The position numbers were made by a program, and so were the translations under genes. Below are positions 9,066-19,269 of a stretch of DNA of 37,395 bases, one piece after another (positions within the stretch are counted from its first letter, which is position 1; the number at the start of each line of letters is the position of its first letter). The notes under the pieces were generated by a model, which saw only the letters and a list, made by a program, of their open reading frames with translations, had not been told where the DNA came from and searched no databases. Source of the DNA: Flavobacterium sp. (GTDB lineage Bacteria; Bacteroidota; Bacteroidia; Flavobacteriales; Flavobacteriaceae); assembly GCA_026390995.1 (NCBI GenBank), contig JAPLEX010000050.1:20428-57822 (forward strand), given 5' to 3'.

Positions 9066-10343
9066 TTATAATTTTCCATCGGCTAAATCGCCTAATATTC
9101 CTTTTACGTCGTACACAATGGTGTGTGCCTTCTTGAATTTGGCATAATCCAAGCCCAAAAATTGCTGGTGTGCCACGCCCAATACTACCGCGTCATAGGT
9201 TGAACTCGGTAGTGTTTGTGTAGTTACTAAGTTGTATTCGTGAGCCACCTCGGCTGGATTAGCCCAAGGATCGTAAATGGTTACTTGAATGCCATAATCT
9301 TGCAAAGCCTGAATCACATCCACAATTTTGGTGTTGCGCACGTCGGGGCAATTTTCCTTAAAGGTGATGCCCAACAACAAGACCGAAGATCCGTTGATGC
9401 TCACTCCTTTTTTGATCATCAATTTCACCACTTGCGAGGCCACGTATTCACCCATGCTATCGTTGAGTCGACGGCCGGCCAAAATGATTTCGGGGTGATA
9501 GCCTACTTCTTGTGCTTTTTGAGCCAAATAATAGGGATCAACGCCAATGCAATGACCGCCCACTAAACCTGGTTTGAAAGGCAAGAAATTCCACTTGGTA
9601 GCTGCCGCGGCCAACACATCTTGGGTATTAATGCCCAATACATTGAATATTTTGGCCAATTCATTCACAAAAGCAATGTTGATGTCGCGTTGCGAATTTT
9701 CGATCACTTTGGCAGCTTCGGCAACCTTGATCGTAGGAGCCAAATGCGTACCGGCAGTGATCACCGTTTTGTATAAATCGTCTACTCGTTTTCCGATTTC
9801 GGGTGTAGAACCCGAAGTTACTTTGAGTATTTTATCGACGGTATGTTCTTTGTCGCCTGGATTGATGCGTTCGGGCGAATAACCTGCAAAGAAATCAACG
9901 TTGAATTTCAGTCCACTTATTTTTTCCAAGACCGGCACACATTCTTCTTCGGTTACCCCCGGATAGACGGTGGATTCGTAGATCACGATGTCGCCTTTGC
10001 GCAACACTTTGGCTACGGTTTCGCTCGATTTATACAAGGGCGTCAAATCGGGACGGTTGTTTTTGTCTACAGGCGTTGGAACGGTAATGATATAGACATT
10101 GCAGTGTTCGATGTCTTGCAATTGATTACTGCAATACAAGCCATTTTCATCTGAAGGACTTGCTACCAACACGGCTTTCAAATTATCCGAATCGACTTCG
10201 AGGGTTTTGTCTATTCCTTGGTTTAATTCGGCAATACGCGTGGTGTTGATATCAAAACCCACTACAGGAAATTTGGTTCCAAACAAACGCGCCAAGGGCA
10301 ATCCCACATAGCCTAAACCAATTACTGCAATTTTTGTATTCAT
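9066..10343 (-). CDS. Nucleotide sugar dehydrogenase, probably UDP-N-acetylhexosamine 6-dehydrogenase (TviB/WbpO/WecC-like)
   Basis: MNTKIAVIGLGYVGLPLARLFGTKFPVVGFDINTTRIAELNQGID; FAGYSPERINPGDKEHTVDKILKVTSG; FKPGLVGGHCIGVDPYYLAQKAQ. Confidence 0.88.
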   Translation of the reverse strand: MNTKIAVIGLGYVGLPLARLFGTKFPVVGFDINTTRIAELNQGIDKTLEVDSDNLKAVLVASPSDENGLYCSNQLQDIEHCNVYIITVPTPVDKNNRPDLTPLYKSSETVAKVLRKGDIVIYESTVYPGVTEEECVPVLEKISGLKFNVDFFAGYSPERINPGDKEHTVDKILKVTSGSTPEIGKRVDDLYKTVITAGTHLAPTIKVAEAAKVIENSQRDINIAFVNELAKIFNVLGINTQDVLAAAATKWNFLPFKPGLVGGHCIGVDPYYLAQKAQEVGYHPEIILAGRRLNDSMGEYVASQVVKLMIKKGVSINGSSVLLLGITFKENCPDVRNTKIVDVIQALQDYGIQVTIYDPWANPAEVAHEYNLVTTQTLPSSTYDAVVLGVAHQQFLGLDYAKFKKAHTIVYDVKGILGDLADGKL

Positions 10344-10355
10344 CTTTAAGTTGTT

Positions 10356-11747
10356 TTATGAACCAATGGCTTGGTATACAAAGCCTATTTTTTCGAGTGC
10401 ATTCTTATCTAATAAATTTCTACCGTCAAACACAAAGGCCGGTTTGAGCATCGAATTGTAAATTTGGTGCCAATCGTAGCTTTTAAATTCATCCCATTCG
10501 GTCAAAACCGCAATGGCATGTGCACCTTTACAGGCTTCATAGGCATCCTTGTAGACTTTTGTTAATTTTTCGTTTTGGGCTGCCGAACGGGTTTCCAAAT
10601 AATTCAAATCGGCCAACACTTGTGCTTCATCTACTTTTGGGTCATAGACCGCAATCTTGGCTTGTTCGTGTATTAAATCATCGGCCACATAAATTGCGGC
10701 AGATTCACGAGTATCGTTGGTGTCTTTTTTAAATGCCCAGCCCAAGAAGGTTATTTTTTTATCGGCCACCGTATTGTACAAGGTGCGAACGATCGCGTTT
10801 GAAAAACGACGTTTTTGGTGGTCGTTCATAATGATCACTTGTTCCCAATAATCGGCTACTTCGTGCAAACCATAAGACTTGGCAATGTAAACCAAATTCA
10901 AAATGTCTTTTTGGAAACAAGATCCGCCAAACCCAACCGAAGCTTTCAAGAATTTGGACCCAATTCGGCTGTCCATCCCGATTGCTTTGGCCACTTCGCT
11001 TACGTTGGCTCCCGTTTTTTCACACAATTCAGAAATGGCGTTGATGGAGGAAACGCGTTGTGCCAAAAAGGCATTAGCCGTGAGTTTAGACAACTCCGAT
11101 GACCAAACGTTGGAGCGGATGATGCGATCGGGTTGCACCCAATGCATGTACACAGCCGCCAAGGCTTCAATAGCTTGTTGCCCTTCTGGAGTTGGATCTC
11201 CTCCAATGAGCACGCGATCGGGTTGAAATAGATCTTCGACAGCGGTTCCTTCGGCCAAAAATTCTGGGTTTGATAAAATTTGAAATTGTACGCCGTTTCC
11301 GGTATTTTCCAAAATACTCTTAATCGCACCAGCAGTTCGCACCGGCAAGGTCGATTTTTCGACTACAATTTTGTTGGTGGTAGAAACACGAGCAATTTGT
11401 CGGGCACACAATTCAATGTACTTCAAATCGGCTGCCATGCCTTTGCCTGCTCCATAGGTTTTGGTGGGCGTATTCACCGAAATGAAAATCAATTCGGCGT
11501 CATCGATGGCTTGATCAACTTGGGTAGAGAAAAATAAATTTCTTCCACGCGCTTCGGCCACGACTTCACTAAGTCCTGGTTCGTAAATTGGGATTTGCGT
11601 CACGTCTTCGTGGTTCCAAAGTGCAATGCGTTGTTCATTCAAATCGACCACGGTTACTTGAATGTGGGGACATTTTTGGGCAATGACCGCCATGGTGGGA
11701 CCTCCCACGTAACCAGCGCCAATACAGCAAATTTTAGTAATTTTCAT
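10356..11747 (-). CDS. ugd: UDP-glucose 6-dehydrogenase
   Basis: [84 protein letters not shown]; eukaryote-like UGDH signature. Confidence 0.92.
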   Translation of the reverse strand: MKITKICCIGAGYVGGPTMAVIAQKCPHIQVTVVDLNEQRIALWNHEDVTQIPIYEPGLSEVVAEARGRNLFFSTQVDQAIDDAELIFISVNTPTKTYGAGKGMAADLKYIELCARQIARVSTTNKIVVEKSTLPVRTAGAIKSILENTGNGVQFQILSNPEFLAEGTAVEDLFQPDRVLIGGDPTPEGQQAIEALAAVYMHWVQPDRIIRSNVWSSELSKLTANAFLAQRVSSINAISELCEKTGANVSEVAKAIGMDSRIGSKFLKASVGFGGSCFQKDILNLVYIAKSYGLHEVADYWEQVIIMNDHQKRRFSNAIVRTLYNTVADKKITFLGWAFKKDTNDTRESAAIYVADDLIHEQAKIAVYDPKVDEAQVLADLNYLETRSAAQNEKLTKVYKDAYEACKGAHAIAVLTEWDEFKSYDWHQIYNSMLKPAFVFDGRNLLDKNALEKIGFVYQAIGS

Positions 11748-11768
11748 AATTCTAACTTCTGTTTATAT

Positions 11769-12740
11769 TTATTTCAAATGTTGCCAATACCAGGCAACGG
11801 CTTCTTTTAGTCCGGTTTGGATTGAAAATTGGGGATTGTAACCCAATAAATTTTTGGCTTTGTCAATACTGGCCAAGGAATGCGGAATATCGCCGTTTCT
11901 ATTTGGGCCATACACTACAGGGACTGCTGCAATGTTGGGATCCCATTCGGTTAGGTATCCTTTTAAATAATGAACCAACTCATTCAAAGTAGTTCGATCG
12001 CCATAAGCGGTATTGTAAACTGTATTGATGGCTGCTGGACTTTGTGTAGTAATCGCTAAATGATTCATGTGAATCACATTGTCAATGTAGGTGAAATCAC
12101 GGGAATTCATGCCGTCTCCGTTAATGACTGGGCTTTCATATTTCATGAACTGCATCACAAATTTGGGAATTACCGCAGCATAGGCCCCATTGGGATCTTG
12201 TTTGCGACCAAACACATTAAAATAACGCAAGCCAATTGTTTCCAATCCATAGGTTTTACTAAAAATATCAGCGTACAATTCATTCACATATTTGGTAATC
12301 GCATAGGGCGACAAGGGTTTCCCGATAACGTCCTCTACTTTGGGCAAGGATTCCGAATCTCCGTAGGTCGAGGAACTAGCAGCATAGACAAAGCGTTTTA
12401 CGTTGGCATCTCGGGCAGCAACTAACATATTTAGAAACCCAGACACATTTACGTCGTTACTGGTTATGGGATCATTGATCGATCGGGGTACTGAACCCAA
12501 AGCCGCTTGGTGCAACACATACTCTACGCCTTGAACCGCTTGTTTACAATCGGCCAGGTTGCGAATATCGCCTTCGATAAGGCTAAAATTGGCGTCTTGC
12601 AAACAAGTTGTTAAATTATGTCGGTGGCCCGTGGCAAAGTTATCCAAACACACCACCTGGAACTGTTGCGATAAAAAGTATTCGCACAAATTAGATCCAA
12701 TGAATCCAGCACCTCCAGTAATGAGAATTTTTGTTTGCAT
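11769..12740 (-). CDS. NAD-dependent epimerase/dehydratase, UDP-GlcNAc(A) C4-epimerase-like (TviC/WbpP)
   Basis: [23 protein letters not shown]...[27 protein letters not shown]...[42 protein letters not shown]. Confidence 0.85.
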   Translation of the reverse strand: MQTKILITGGAGFIGSNLCEYFLSQQFQVVCLDNFATGHRHNLTTCLQDANFSLIEGDIRNLADCKQAVQGVEYVLHQAALGSVPRSINDPITSNDVNVSGFLNMLVAARDANVKRFVYAASSSTYGDSESLPKVEDVIGKPLSPYAITKYVNELYADIFSKTYGLETIGLRYFNVFGRKQDPNGAYAAVIPKFVMQFMKYESPVINGDGMNSRDFTYIDNVIHMNHLAITTQSPAAINTVYNTAYGDRTTLNELVHYLKGYLTEWDPNIAAVPVVYGPNRNGDIPHSLASIDKAKNLLGYNPQFSIQTGLKEAVAWYWQHLK

Positions 12741-12741
12741 C

Positions 12742-15198
12742 TTAGGATTTCAATTTGCTCCAAATGGACTTTAAAAAAGATTCCGATTTTTCTGCTTCGT
12801 GGTAGCCGTTAGAATAATTGCCGTAACCGTAGCCATAGCCGTAGCCATAGCCATAGCCCGTTCCGTACTTGGCTTTATTTTGGTAGCCATTTAATACAAT
12901 GCTAATGTTGGTTAGCTCTCCTCGCTTGTGGCGGTTGTTGAGCATGGTTACCATGTCTTTTTTAGTATAATTTTGACGCATGATGTATAAACTCACATCT
13001 ACGTATTCGTCGAGTTCTAGCGCATCTGACACCAAACCTACCGGCGGAGTATCTAAAATAATGTAATCGTAACGTGACTTTAATTCTTCCATGAATTTTT
13101 TCATGGTGTCGCCAATAATCAACTCGGAAGGGTTGGGCGGAATTGGCCCAGAAGTAATCACATCCAGATAAGGAACTTGTGTTTTTTGAATTACCTCATC
13201 CATGGTTTTTTGTCCAATTAAGTAGTTTACTACGCCTATTTCATTGGTAATATTGAAATCTTCAAAAATTTTAGGCTTACGCAAATCCATACCCAAAATA
13301 ACTGTTTTCTTTTCGCTCAACGCAAAAACGGTAGCAATGTTTAGCGAGCAAAAGGTTTTTCCTTCTCCACTGATTGAAGAGGTGAGCATGATGGTTTTGG
13401 TGCCTTCGATCTCGTGTTTTTTATACAAAAACTGCAAGGAAGACCGTATGGCTCGAAACGATTCAGACAGGGCCGACTTGGGTCGTTCAAATACAGATAA
13501 ATTGGATTGTGATTGCTTAATGCCAATTACTCCAATAATTGGAATCGAGGTTAAATTGGTAATGTCCTCGGTATTTAAAATTGCATTTTCCATAAAGAAA
13601 ATACCAAAGACAATCAACAACGGAATGAGCAGTCCCATAAAAAAAGCAATCACATAGTTCACACTAGTATTGGGTCCAATAAGTCCGCCACCGGTATCTT
13701 TTGCCGAATCGATGAAGTGAATGTCTGATAAATTGGCTGCTTTTACAATTTCGGCTTCGCTGCGTTTTTGTAAAAACGTATTGTAAATATTATCGCTTAA
13801 ATCATATTTGCGGGAAATTTTCAAAAACTCCTGTTTGTCTTCGGGCAGCTGCTTGATGTCGTTTTCTATTTTTTGAATTTTGTTATTCACCAGCACCAAA
13901 TCATATTGAAATGAACTTCCGATGGAGGCTGTATTTTCCAATAACACTTTTTTTACCGCTTCCATCTGGCTGTCAAACTCTTGGAATATTTTTTCGCTTT
14001 TCACCGAATAGGCCAATTGTGATCGTTGCGCCGACAAGCCAATAAGTTTGGCCACATTGGTTACTATATTTGGATCATCAATGCCCGCTACAGTCGGTGC
14101 AGGTAATTTGGAATAATCTACACTGTTGCGCAAATAGGATTTTAGGCTGTTGCAGTAGGCAATTTTGCGGTTTATTTGATCGCGCATTACATCGTATTCA
14201 AGCAATTGTGCCGAGATGTTCTCCCCGCCCTTTTCGATCTCGATGATGTTGTTGCGTTTGTTAAAATTCGTGAGCTCCTCGCCAGTTTCCTTGAGTTGAT
14301 TCCCCATAGATACTAGGGTGCTGTCAATAAATTCTATGGTATTGGTAGCAAACTGATTCTTGCGGTCCAACTGCGAATGTATGAGGGTTTTAACAGTGGT
14401 GTTCAGGTAATTGACAATGCGATTTTTGTTGGGACCTTGCATAGAAAGCACTAAGATGGAAGCGGCTTTGGGATCAATTTCTATGCTCACATTTTGCCCT
14501 TTTTTTACTACTTCATCAAAGTTATTAAATCGAATGTAATAGGTTTTTCCTTGTAATTTTTCGCCTTGGGACAGCGTGTTGATTTTCCAATTTAAAAAAG
14601 GCAGGTTGAGCTGATCGCCAATTTTACACCTTTTCTTATACTCGCCTGGAACCACTGTTGCTGAGCCTTTGCTGTGATTGGCATAATACATTAGCGGAGC
14701 TTGGGCGTCCTCAAACTTTACTTGTAATTCATATTCGTTATCGGAAACAAAGGTAATCCCAATTAAGTTATTCAGTAATTGTCCTTTGGTCTGGTCTATC
14801 GAAATTGCAAAAGGTACCTCGCCATAGACGTCTTGGTAGTTGTAATCCCCTTTTTGCAAATAATCAATATAAAATTGAAGTTCATCTACGACCAGTTCGT
14901 TGTGAGACCTTGATTTTAAAGTATTTGAAATGCTCTGTACCTCATCAGAAGTTCCTCCCCAATTGAAAACTAAACTGGTATTTGAGGTGAAAAACGGATT
15001 GTTTTCCTCTTTGATGGCGATGGAAGTTTGCAAGGCATAAATTTTTTGCTTGCGAATATTCACCTGGTGAGCTATAGTAAAAGTAATGGCTAAGCTGAGT
15101 AGAAACCATTTCCAATAGCTCACAATTTTGATTAAAAATCCTTTAAAATCAAAACTATTTTGGTTTTCGAAAAAAGAAAAGTCTTTGGTGTCTATCAT
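12742..15198 (-). CDS. wzc: Polysaccharide biosynthesis tyrosine autokinase (Wzc-like BY-kinase) with Tyr/Gly-rich tail
   Basis: 818 aa; Wzz-like N-terminal domain, Walker [17 protein letters not shown], Walker [22 protein letters not shown]-terminal [29 protein letters not shown]. Confidence 0.92.
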   Translation of the reverse strand: MIDTKDFSFFENQNSFDFKGFLIKIVSYWKWFLLSLAITFTIAHQVNIRKQKIYALQTSIAIKEENNPFFTSNTSLVFNWGGTSDEVQSISNTLKSRSHNELVVDELQFYIDYLQKGDYNYQDVYGEVPFAISIDQTKGQLLNNLIGITFVSDNEYELQVKFEDAQAPLMYYANHSKGSATVVPGEYKKRCKIGDQLNLPFLNWKINTLSQGEKLQGKTYYIRFNNFDEVVKKGQNVSIEIDPKAASILVLSMQGPNKNRIVNYLNTTVKTLIHSQLDRKNQFATNTIEFIDSTLVSMGNQLKETGEELTNFNKRNNIIEIEKGGENISAQLLEYDVMRDQINRKIAYCNSLKSYLRNSVDYSKLPAPTVAGIDDPNIVTNVAKLIGLSAQRSQLAYSVKSEKIFQEFDSQMEAVKKVLLENTASIGSSFQYDLVLVNNKIQKIENDIKQLPEDKQEFLKISRKYDLSDNIYNTFLQKRSEAEIVKAANLSDIHFIDSAKDTGGGLIGPNTSVNYVIAFFMGLLIPLLIVFGIFFMENAILNTEDITNLTSIPIIGVIGIKQSQSNLSVFERPKSALSESFRAIRSSLQFLYKKHEIEGTKTIMLTSSISGEGKTFCSLNIATVFALSEKKTVILGMDLRKPKIFEDFNITNEIGVVNYLIGQKTMDEVIQKTQVPYLDVITSGPIPPNPSELIIGDTMKKFMEELKSRYDYIILDTPPVGLVSDALELDEYVDVSLYIMRQNYTKKDMVTMLNNRHKRGELTNISIVLNGYQNKAKYGTGYGYGYGYGYGYGNYSNGYHEAEKSESFLKSIWSKLKS
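12820..12866. repeat. Near-perfect GTAGCC/ATAGCC hexanucleotide repeat encoding the (YG)n tail of Wzc
   Basis: gccgtaaccgtagccatagccgtagccatagccatagcccg; reads [12 protein letters not shown] on the minus strand. Confidence 0.85.
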
Positions 15199-15248
15199 CA
15201 GTGCTTATTTCAACAAAATAAATGTGGTTGTGATTAAGGTCAACAAAG

Positions 15249-15938
15249 TCAATACCGTACTCCATAAATATAGTCATTGGGTTGCACATAAAAATAGGGC
15301 GATTCAATGGCTTTGATGTTGGTTAAATCTATTTCGTGAAGTTCAGATCCTTGGGGCAATTGACGCAAGATAGTAACCGCTTTTCGATTGCCCGTCATGG
15401 TGATATCGCCGGCATTGGCCAAGGCTTCCAAAATGGTCAATTTTTCTTTGTATTCTACTTTTGATCCTGGAATTACAACTTCGCCATTTACAGTGTAATG
15501 CAATCCAGCTAATTTTACAGACACGAAAACATTGGCTTCCTTGGTAAAATAATCGGCTAACAATTGATTTTCTATTTTGAGTCGAACCTCGTCCAAAGTA
15601 TAGCCCAAGACTGTCAATTCTCCTAAAATTGGAATACGAATTGTACCGTGATCGTTCACCGTATAGCCGTCAAAATACAAACTTTGTTCGGTTTTGTTAA
15701 ATTGTGTGCTTTGTTCGGCTGCCCGGAACAACTCTGCCAACTTCGGATCATTTGCTTTGATCACTACACTAATGATGTCATTAACCTGAAGTCGATAGGG
15801 TTTGACAACAATTGGATGAAGAACTGCTGCGGTATCGGCAGGATTAGTAGTTTGCAGGTAAATCAAATCTTTGGTAGGCACACAAGCAGCAGTGATAAAC
15901 ACCAAGAAAAGCAGCAGCCCGTAGATTAATTTTCTCAT
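15249..15938 (-). CDS. Polysaccharide biosynthesis/export outer membrane lipoprotein (Wza-like)
   Basis: Lipoprotein-like signal MRKLIYGLLLFLVFITAACVP; YRLQVNDIISVVIKANDP, SLYFDGYTVNDHGTIRIPILGELTVLGYTLDEV and a SLBB-like region. Confidence 0.9.
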   Translation of the reverse strand: MRKLIYGLLLFLVFITAACVPTKDLIYLQTTNPADTAAVLHPIVVKPYRLQVNDIISVVIKANDPKLAELFRAAEQSTQFNKTEQSLYFDGYTVNDHGTIRIPILGELTVLGYTLDEVRLKIENQLLADYFTKEANVFVSVKLAGLHYTVNGEVVIPGSKVEYKEKLTILEALANAGDITMTGNRKAVTILRQLPQGSELHEIDLTNIKAIESPYFYVQPNDYIYGVRY

Positions 15939-15963
15939 TTAATTTTTTAAAAAAAATTGCAAA

Positions 15964-15993
15964 CAAAGATAGGTTTTCCGCGCTAATAACAAA
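15964..15993 (-). promoter_or_regulatory. Bacteroidetes-type promoter for the polysaccharide operon (TTTG-N18-TATCTTTG)
   Basis: Minus strand reads TTTG (15990-15993), 18 nt spacer, TATCTTTG (15964-15971), close to the Bacteroidota consensus TTTG-N19-TAnnTTTG, just upstream of the Wza-like start. Confidence 0.65.
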
Positions 15994-16014
15994 AGACTGG
16001 TTGCTAATTTTGGA

Positions 16015-16564
16015 TTAGCTATTTTTTAGGGAATTTTCAAAAGGAATTCGGTTTAAGATACTGCGGCCCAAGGTCACTTCGTCGGCATATTCCAATTCAT
16101 CTCCCACTGCAATTCCTCGCCATGGTTGAGCTGAGCGCAAAAATTAATTCTTGTACACCTCCTTGTTTTACTTTCTCTACCAAGGTTGTAATGTTTAACT
16201 GAGCTGGTCCTACCCCCTCTATCGGCGATATTTTGCCGCCCAACACATGGTAAATTCCTTTAAATTGGCGCGTGTTTTCTATGGCCATCACGTCGCGTAT
16301 GTCTTCGACCACACAAATGAGTTGGTGATTTCGCGCAGGATTTACGCAAATTTCGCAGGTAGAAAAATCAGATATATTATGGCATGAACTGCAAAATTGC
16401 ACATCTTCGCGAGCCGCTTGCAAAGCCGAGGTTAAAAATTGGGTATGTTCTTTGGGTTGTTTAAGCAAATGCAACACCAAACGCAAAGCAGTTCGTTTGC
16501 CAATTCCAGGCAATTGCGCCATCTCGTGCACAGCTTTTTCCAATAGTTTTGAAGAGAATTCCAT
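16015..16564 (-). pseudogene. recR: Recombination protein RecR, internal out-of-frame deletion (disrupted or misassembled)
   Basis: ORF 16097-16564 matches RecR through ...[14 protein letters not shown], then reads ARNCSGR-stop. The canonical C-terminus [34 protein letters not shown]-stop is present in another frame at 16015-16119. The expected EGxxTxxYI... segment between them is missing. Confidence 0.88.
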
Positions 16565-16680
16565 GCAGCAAAAGTAGGGAATTTGGAAATTAGAAATTTG
16601 GAAAATAACCGCTAAGAATTAAATTTATTATTGTGAAATACCCATTGAATGCGTATTTTGGCCAAACTAAACCAACCCTT

Positions 16681-18183
16681 ATGTCGGCAGCAACCATTCT
16701 CACAATTATCATACTTTATTTTGGCGTTTTGTTCTTGATTTCGCATTTCATGAGCAAAAAAGATTCCAGCAACGACGCTTTTTTTAAGGCCAATAAAAAT
16801 TCAAAGTGGTATTTAGTGGCCTTTGGCATGATTGGCACCGCGCTTTCGGGCGTAACATTCATTTCGGTGCCCGGCGAAGTGGGAAACCCCGAGTTGCAAT
16901 TCAAATATTTTCAGTTTATTTTGGGAAATGCGGTTGGTTTTGTGCTCATTGCCACCATTTTATTGCCGCTGTATTACCGCATGAACCTCACTTCGATTTA
17001 CAGCTATATTGAGCAACGATTGGGGGTGATCAGTTACAAAACAGCAGCCAGTATTTTTTTAATTAGCCGCACCATTGGCTCTTCTTTTCGTTTGTATTTG
17101 GTGGTGATTGTCTTGCAACGCTATGTATTTGATTTCTATCGTGTTCCCTTTGCCGTAACCGTTTTACTTTCGTTGGCATTCATTTTTGCCTATACCTACC
17201 GCGGTGGATTAAAAACCATCATCATTACCGATACCCTGCAAACGTTTTTCTTGGTCTCCTCGGTGTTCTTGACCATTTTTATCATTTGCCAAAACCTAGA
17301 TTACAGCCCTTTCGAGGCCTTTGAAGCCATCAAAAACAGCAATTATTCCAAGGTGTTTTTCTTTGAAGATTATTTGAAAAGCACCTATTTCTGGAAACAA
17401 TTTGTAGGCGGAATGTTTGTTACATTAGCGATGGTTGGGCTAGATCAAGATTTAATGCAAAAAAACCTGAGTTGCGTCAACATCAAAGAGGCACAAAAAA
17501 ACATGTTCACCTTTACCGGAATATTTATTGTAATTAATGTTTTTTTCTTGAGTGTAGGAGCTTTATTATACATATATGCGCAGCAAAACCAAGTAGCGGT
17601 GCCCCTAGATTTGGCTACAGGCAATCCCAGAACCGATTTGCTATTTCCCGAAATTGCCTTTCATCACCTGAGTTTAATTCCTTCCATTATATTTTTACTG
17701 GGCCTTACTGCGGCTACTTTTGCCACTACTGATAGCGCACTCACGGCGCTCACCACCTCCTTTTGTGTTGATTTCTTGGGAATGGATAAACCCGAAAACA
17801 GCCACAAAACCAATGTAGTACAAACCCGTCATTGGGTGCATATTGGTTTTTCGATCTTGTTGTTTTTGGTGATTTTGGTTTTCAACGCAATCAACGACTC
17901 CTCGGTGGTGAGCATCATTTTTAAGATTGCTTCCTATACTTATGGCCCGTTGCTGGGCTTGTATGGTTTTGGGTTATTTTGGCAGAGCAAAACCGTAAAA
18001 GACAAATGGGTTCCGCTGGTGTGCGTAGTTGCTCCCTTACTTTGCTTTTTCTTGACTAAGTACAGCAGTTTGCTCGTGGGTGCTTATGTTTTTGATACCG
18101 AAATCATTTTGATAAACGGATTGCTCACCTTTATTGGTTTGTGGTTGATTAGCAAACCGGCCACCGGACAAACCAAATTTTAG
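16681..18183 (+). CDS. Sodium:solute symporter family protein
   Basis: MSAATILTIIILYFGVLFLISHFMSKKDSSNDAFFKANKNSKWYLVAFGMIGTALSGVTFISVPGEVGN; many TM helices, SSS pattern. ATG at 16681 looks a better start than the GTG at 16633. Confidence 0.88.
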   Translation: MSAATILTIIILYFGVLFLISHFMSKKDSSNDAFFKANKNSKWYLVAFGMIGTALSGVTFISVPGEVGNPELQFKYFQFILGNAVGFVLIATILLPLYYRMNLTSIYSYIEQRLGVISYKTAASIFLISRTIGSSFRLYLVVIVLQRYVFDFYRVPFAVTVLLSLAFIFAYTYRGGLKTIIITDTLQTFFLVSSVFLTIFIICQNLDYSPFEAFEAIKNSNYSKVFFFEDYLKSTYFWKQFVGGMFVTLAMVGLDQDLMQKNLSCVNIKEAQKNMFTFTGIFIVINVFFLSVGALLYIYAQQNQVAVPLDLATGNPRTDLLFPEIAFHHLSLIPSIIFLLGLTAATFATTDSALTALTTSFCVDFLGMDKPENSHKTNVVQTRHWVHIGFSILLFLVILVFNAINDSSVVSIIFKIASYTYGPLLGLYGFGLFWQSKTVKDKWVPLVCVVAPLLCFFLTKYSSLLVGAYVFDTEIILINGLLTFIGLWLISKPATGQTKF

Positions 18184-18545
18184 TATTGATTGGTCGCCAA
18201 CAACACCAAGGTACAGGCAACCTCAACCACAATTCCATTGCTTTGTAACAATTGGTAAAACTGTGGGTTTTCGGTTCCCGGATTAAAGACCACGCGCTTG
18301 GGTTTGGCTTCGATGATGTAATTGTAATATTCGCGTTGACGCAACGGATTGAGGTATAAGGTTACCGTATCAATATTTTTTATCGGGATTAATTTAGTTT
18401 GGATTTTGATGCCACTCACTTCGCCGGCATGTTGACCAATGGCCAAAACCGAATGTCCCTTGGCTACTAAACTTTCAATGGCTTTAAAGGCATAGCGTTC
18501 AGGCTTGGTGCTGGCTCCAAGAACCAAGGTTTTTTTGTTTTTCAT
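18180..18545 (-). CDS. CoA-binding domain protein (YccU-like)
   Basis: MKNKKTLVLGASTKPERYAFKAIESLVAKGHSVLAIGQHAGEVSGIKI...VVFNPGTENPQF. Confidence 0.82.
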   Translation of the reverse strand: MKNKKTLVLGASTKPERYAFKAIESLVAKGHSVLAIGQHAGEVSGIKIQTKLIPIKNIDTVTLYLNPLRQREYYNYIIEAKPKRVVFNPGTENPQFYQLLQSNGIVVEVACTLVLLATNQY

Positions 18546-18606
18546 TTCGCAAAACTACAAAATTGGATCGCACATAAATAAAGTAAAACTTATTTGTTTT
18601 AAATTT

Positions 18607-18614
18607 TACCTTTG
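18607..18614 (+). promoter_or_regulatory. TAnnTTTG -7 element (TACCTTTG) upstream of marC
   Basis: taCCtttg 32 nt before the ATG; no well-spaced TTTG -33 element seen. Confidence 0.45.
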
Positions 18615-18645
18615 CCAAAGTTATGTCCCCTTTATATCCAAGACT

Positions 18646-19269
18646 ATGGAATTATTTATCTACCTGTTTTTCGCCTTGTTTTCGGTTTTAAACCCCATTG
18701 GTACCATTCCTATTTTTGTAGGTCTCACACAAGATTACAGCCCAAAAGACCGCGCGCGCGTGTCCTTAAAGACATCGATTAATGTGTGTATTATTTTATT
18801 GATTTCTTTTTTTGTGGGTCAATATGTGCTTGAATTCTTTGGTATTACCATTACTGCCCTACGAATAGCCGGAGGAATTATTATTGCCAGTTCGGGATTT
18901 TCGTTGCTTAACGGTCAGTTTAATAAAAACAAGGGGATCAACAAAAGAGTAGAAGAAGAAATTCAGAACCGAAATGACATTGCCTTAACACCATTGGCCA
19001 TGCCTATGCTTGCTGGACCAGGTTCAATTTCCTTGTTAATTGCCTACTACCAAGAACACCAAGCCCCCGACGAAATAATTATTTCGAGCATAGCAATTGT
19101 AGTTGTAGCCGCTTCTATTTATTTTGTGTTGCGCAGCGCGCATTATTTGGCAAAATTTTTGGGATCTTCGGGTATTGTAGCCATTTCACGCATCATCGGA
19201 TTTTTGACTATTGCTATTGGCATTCAATACATCATCAGTGCAGTATTGAGTATCATTCGAGGGATATAG
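18646..19269 (+). CDS. MarC family integral membrane protein
   Basis: From MELFIYLFFALFSVLNPIGTIPIFVGLT; also LRIAGGIIIASSGFSLL and TPLAMPMLAGPGSIS. ORF extends upstream to 18505, but ATG 18646 fits the family start. Confidence 0.9.
   Translation: MELFIYLFFALFSVLNPIGTIPIFVGLTQDYSPKDRARVSLKTSINVCIILLISFFVGQYVLEFFGITITALRIAGGIIIASSGFSLLNGQFNKNKGINKRVEEEIQNRNDIALTPLAMPMLAGPGSISLLIAYYQEHQAPDEIIISSIAIVVVAASIYFVLRSAHYLAKFLGSSGIVAISRIIGFLTIAIGIQYIISAVLSIIRGI

Noticed and set aside
12060-12425. 121-aa plus-strand ORF opposite the epimerase gene
   Set aside because: Fully antisense to a clearly conserved CDS, no recognisable family; typical shadow ORF.
13244-13657. 137-aa plus-strand ORF opposite wzc
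   Set aside because: Antisense to the conserved kinase region; composition looks like a reverse-frame artefact.
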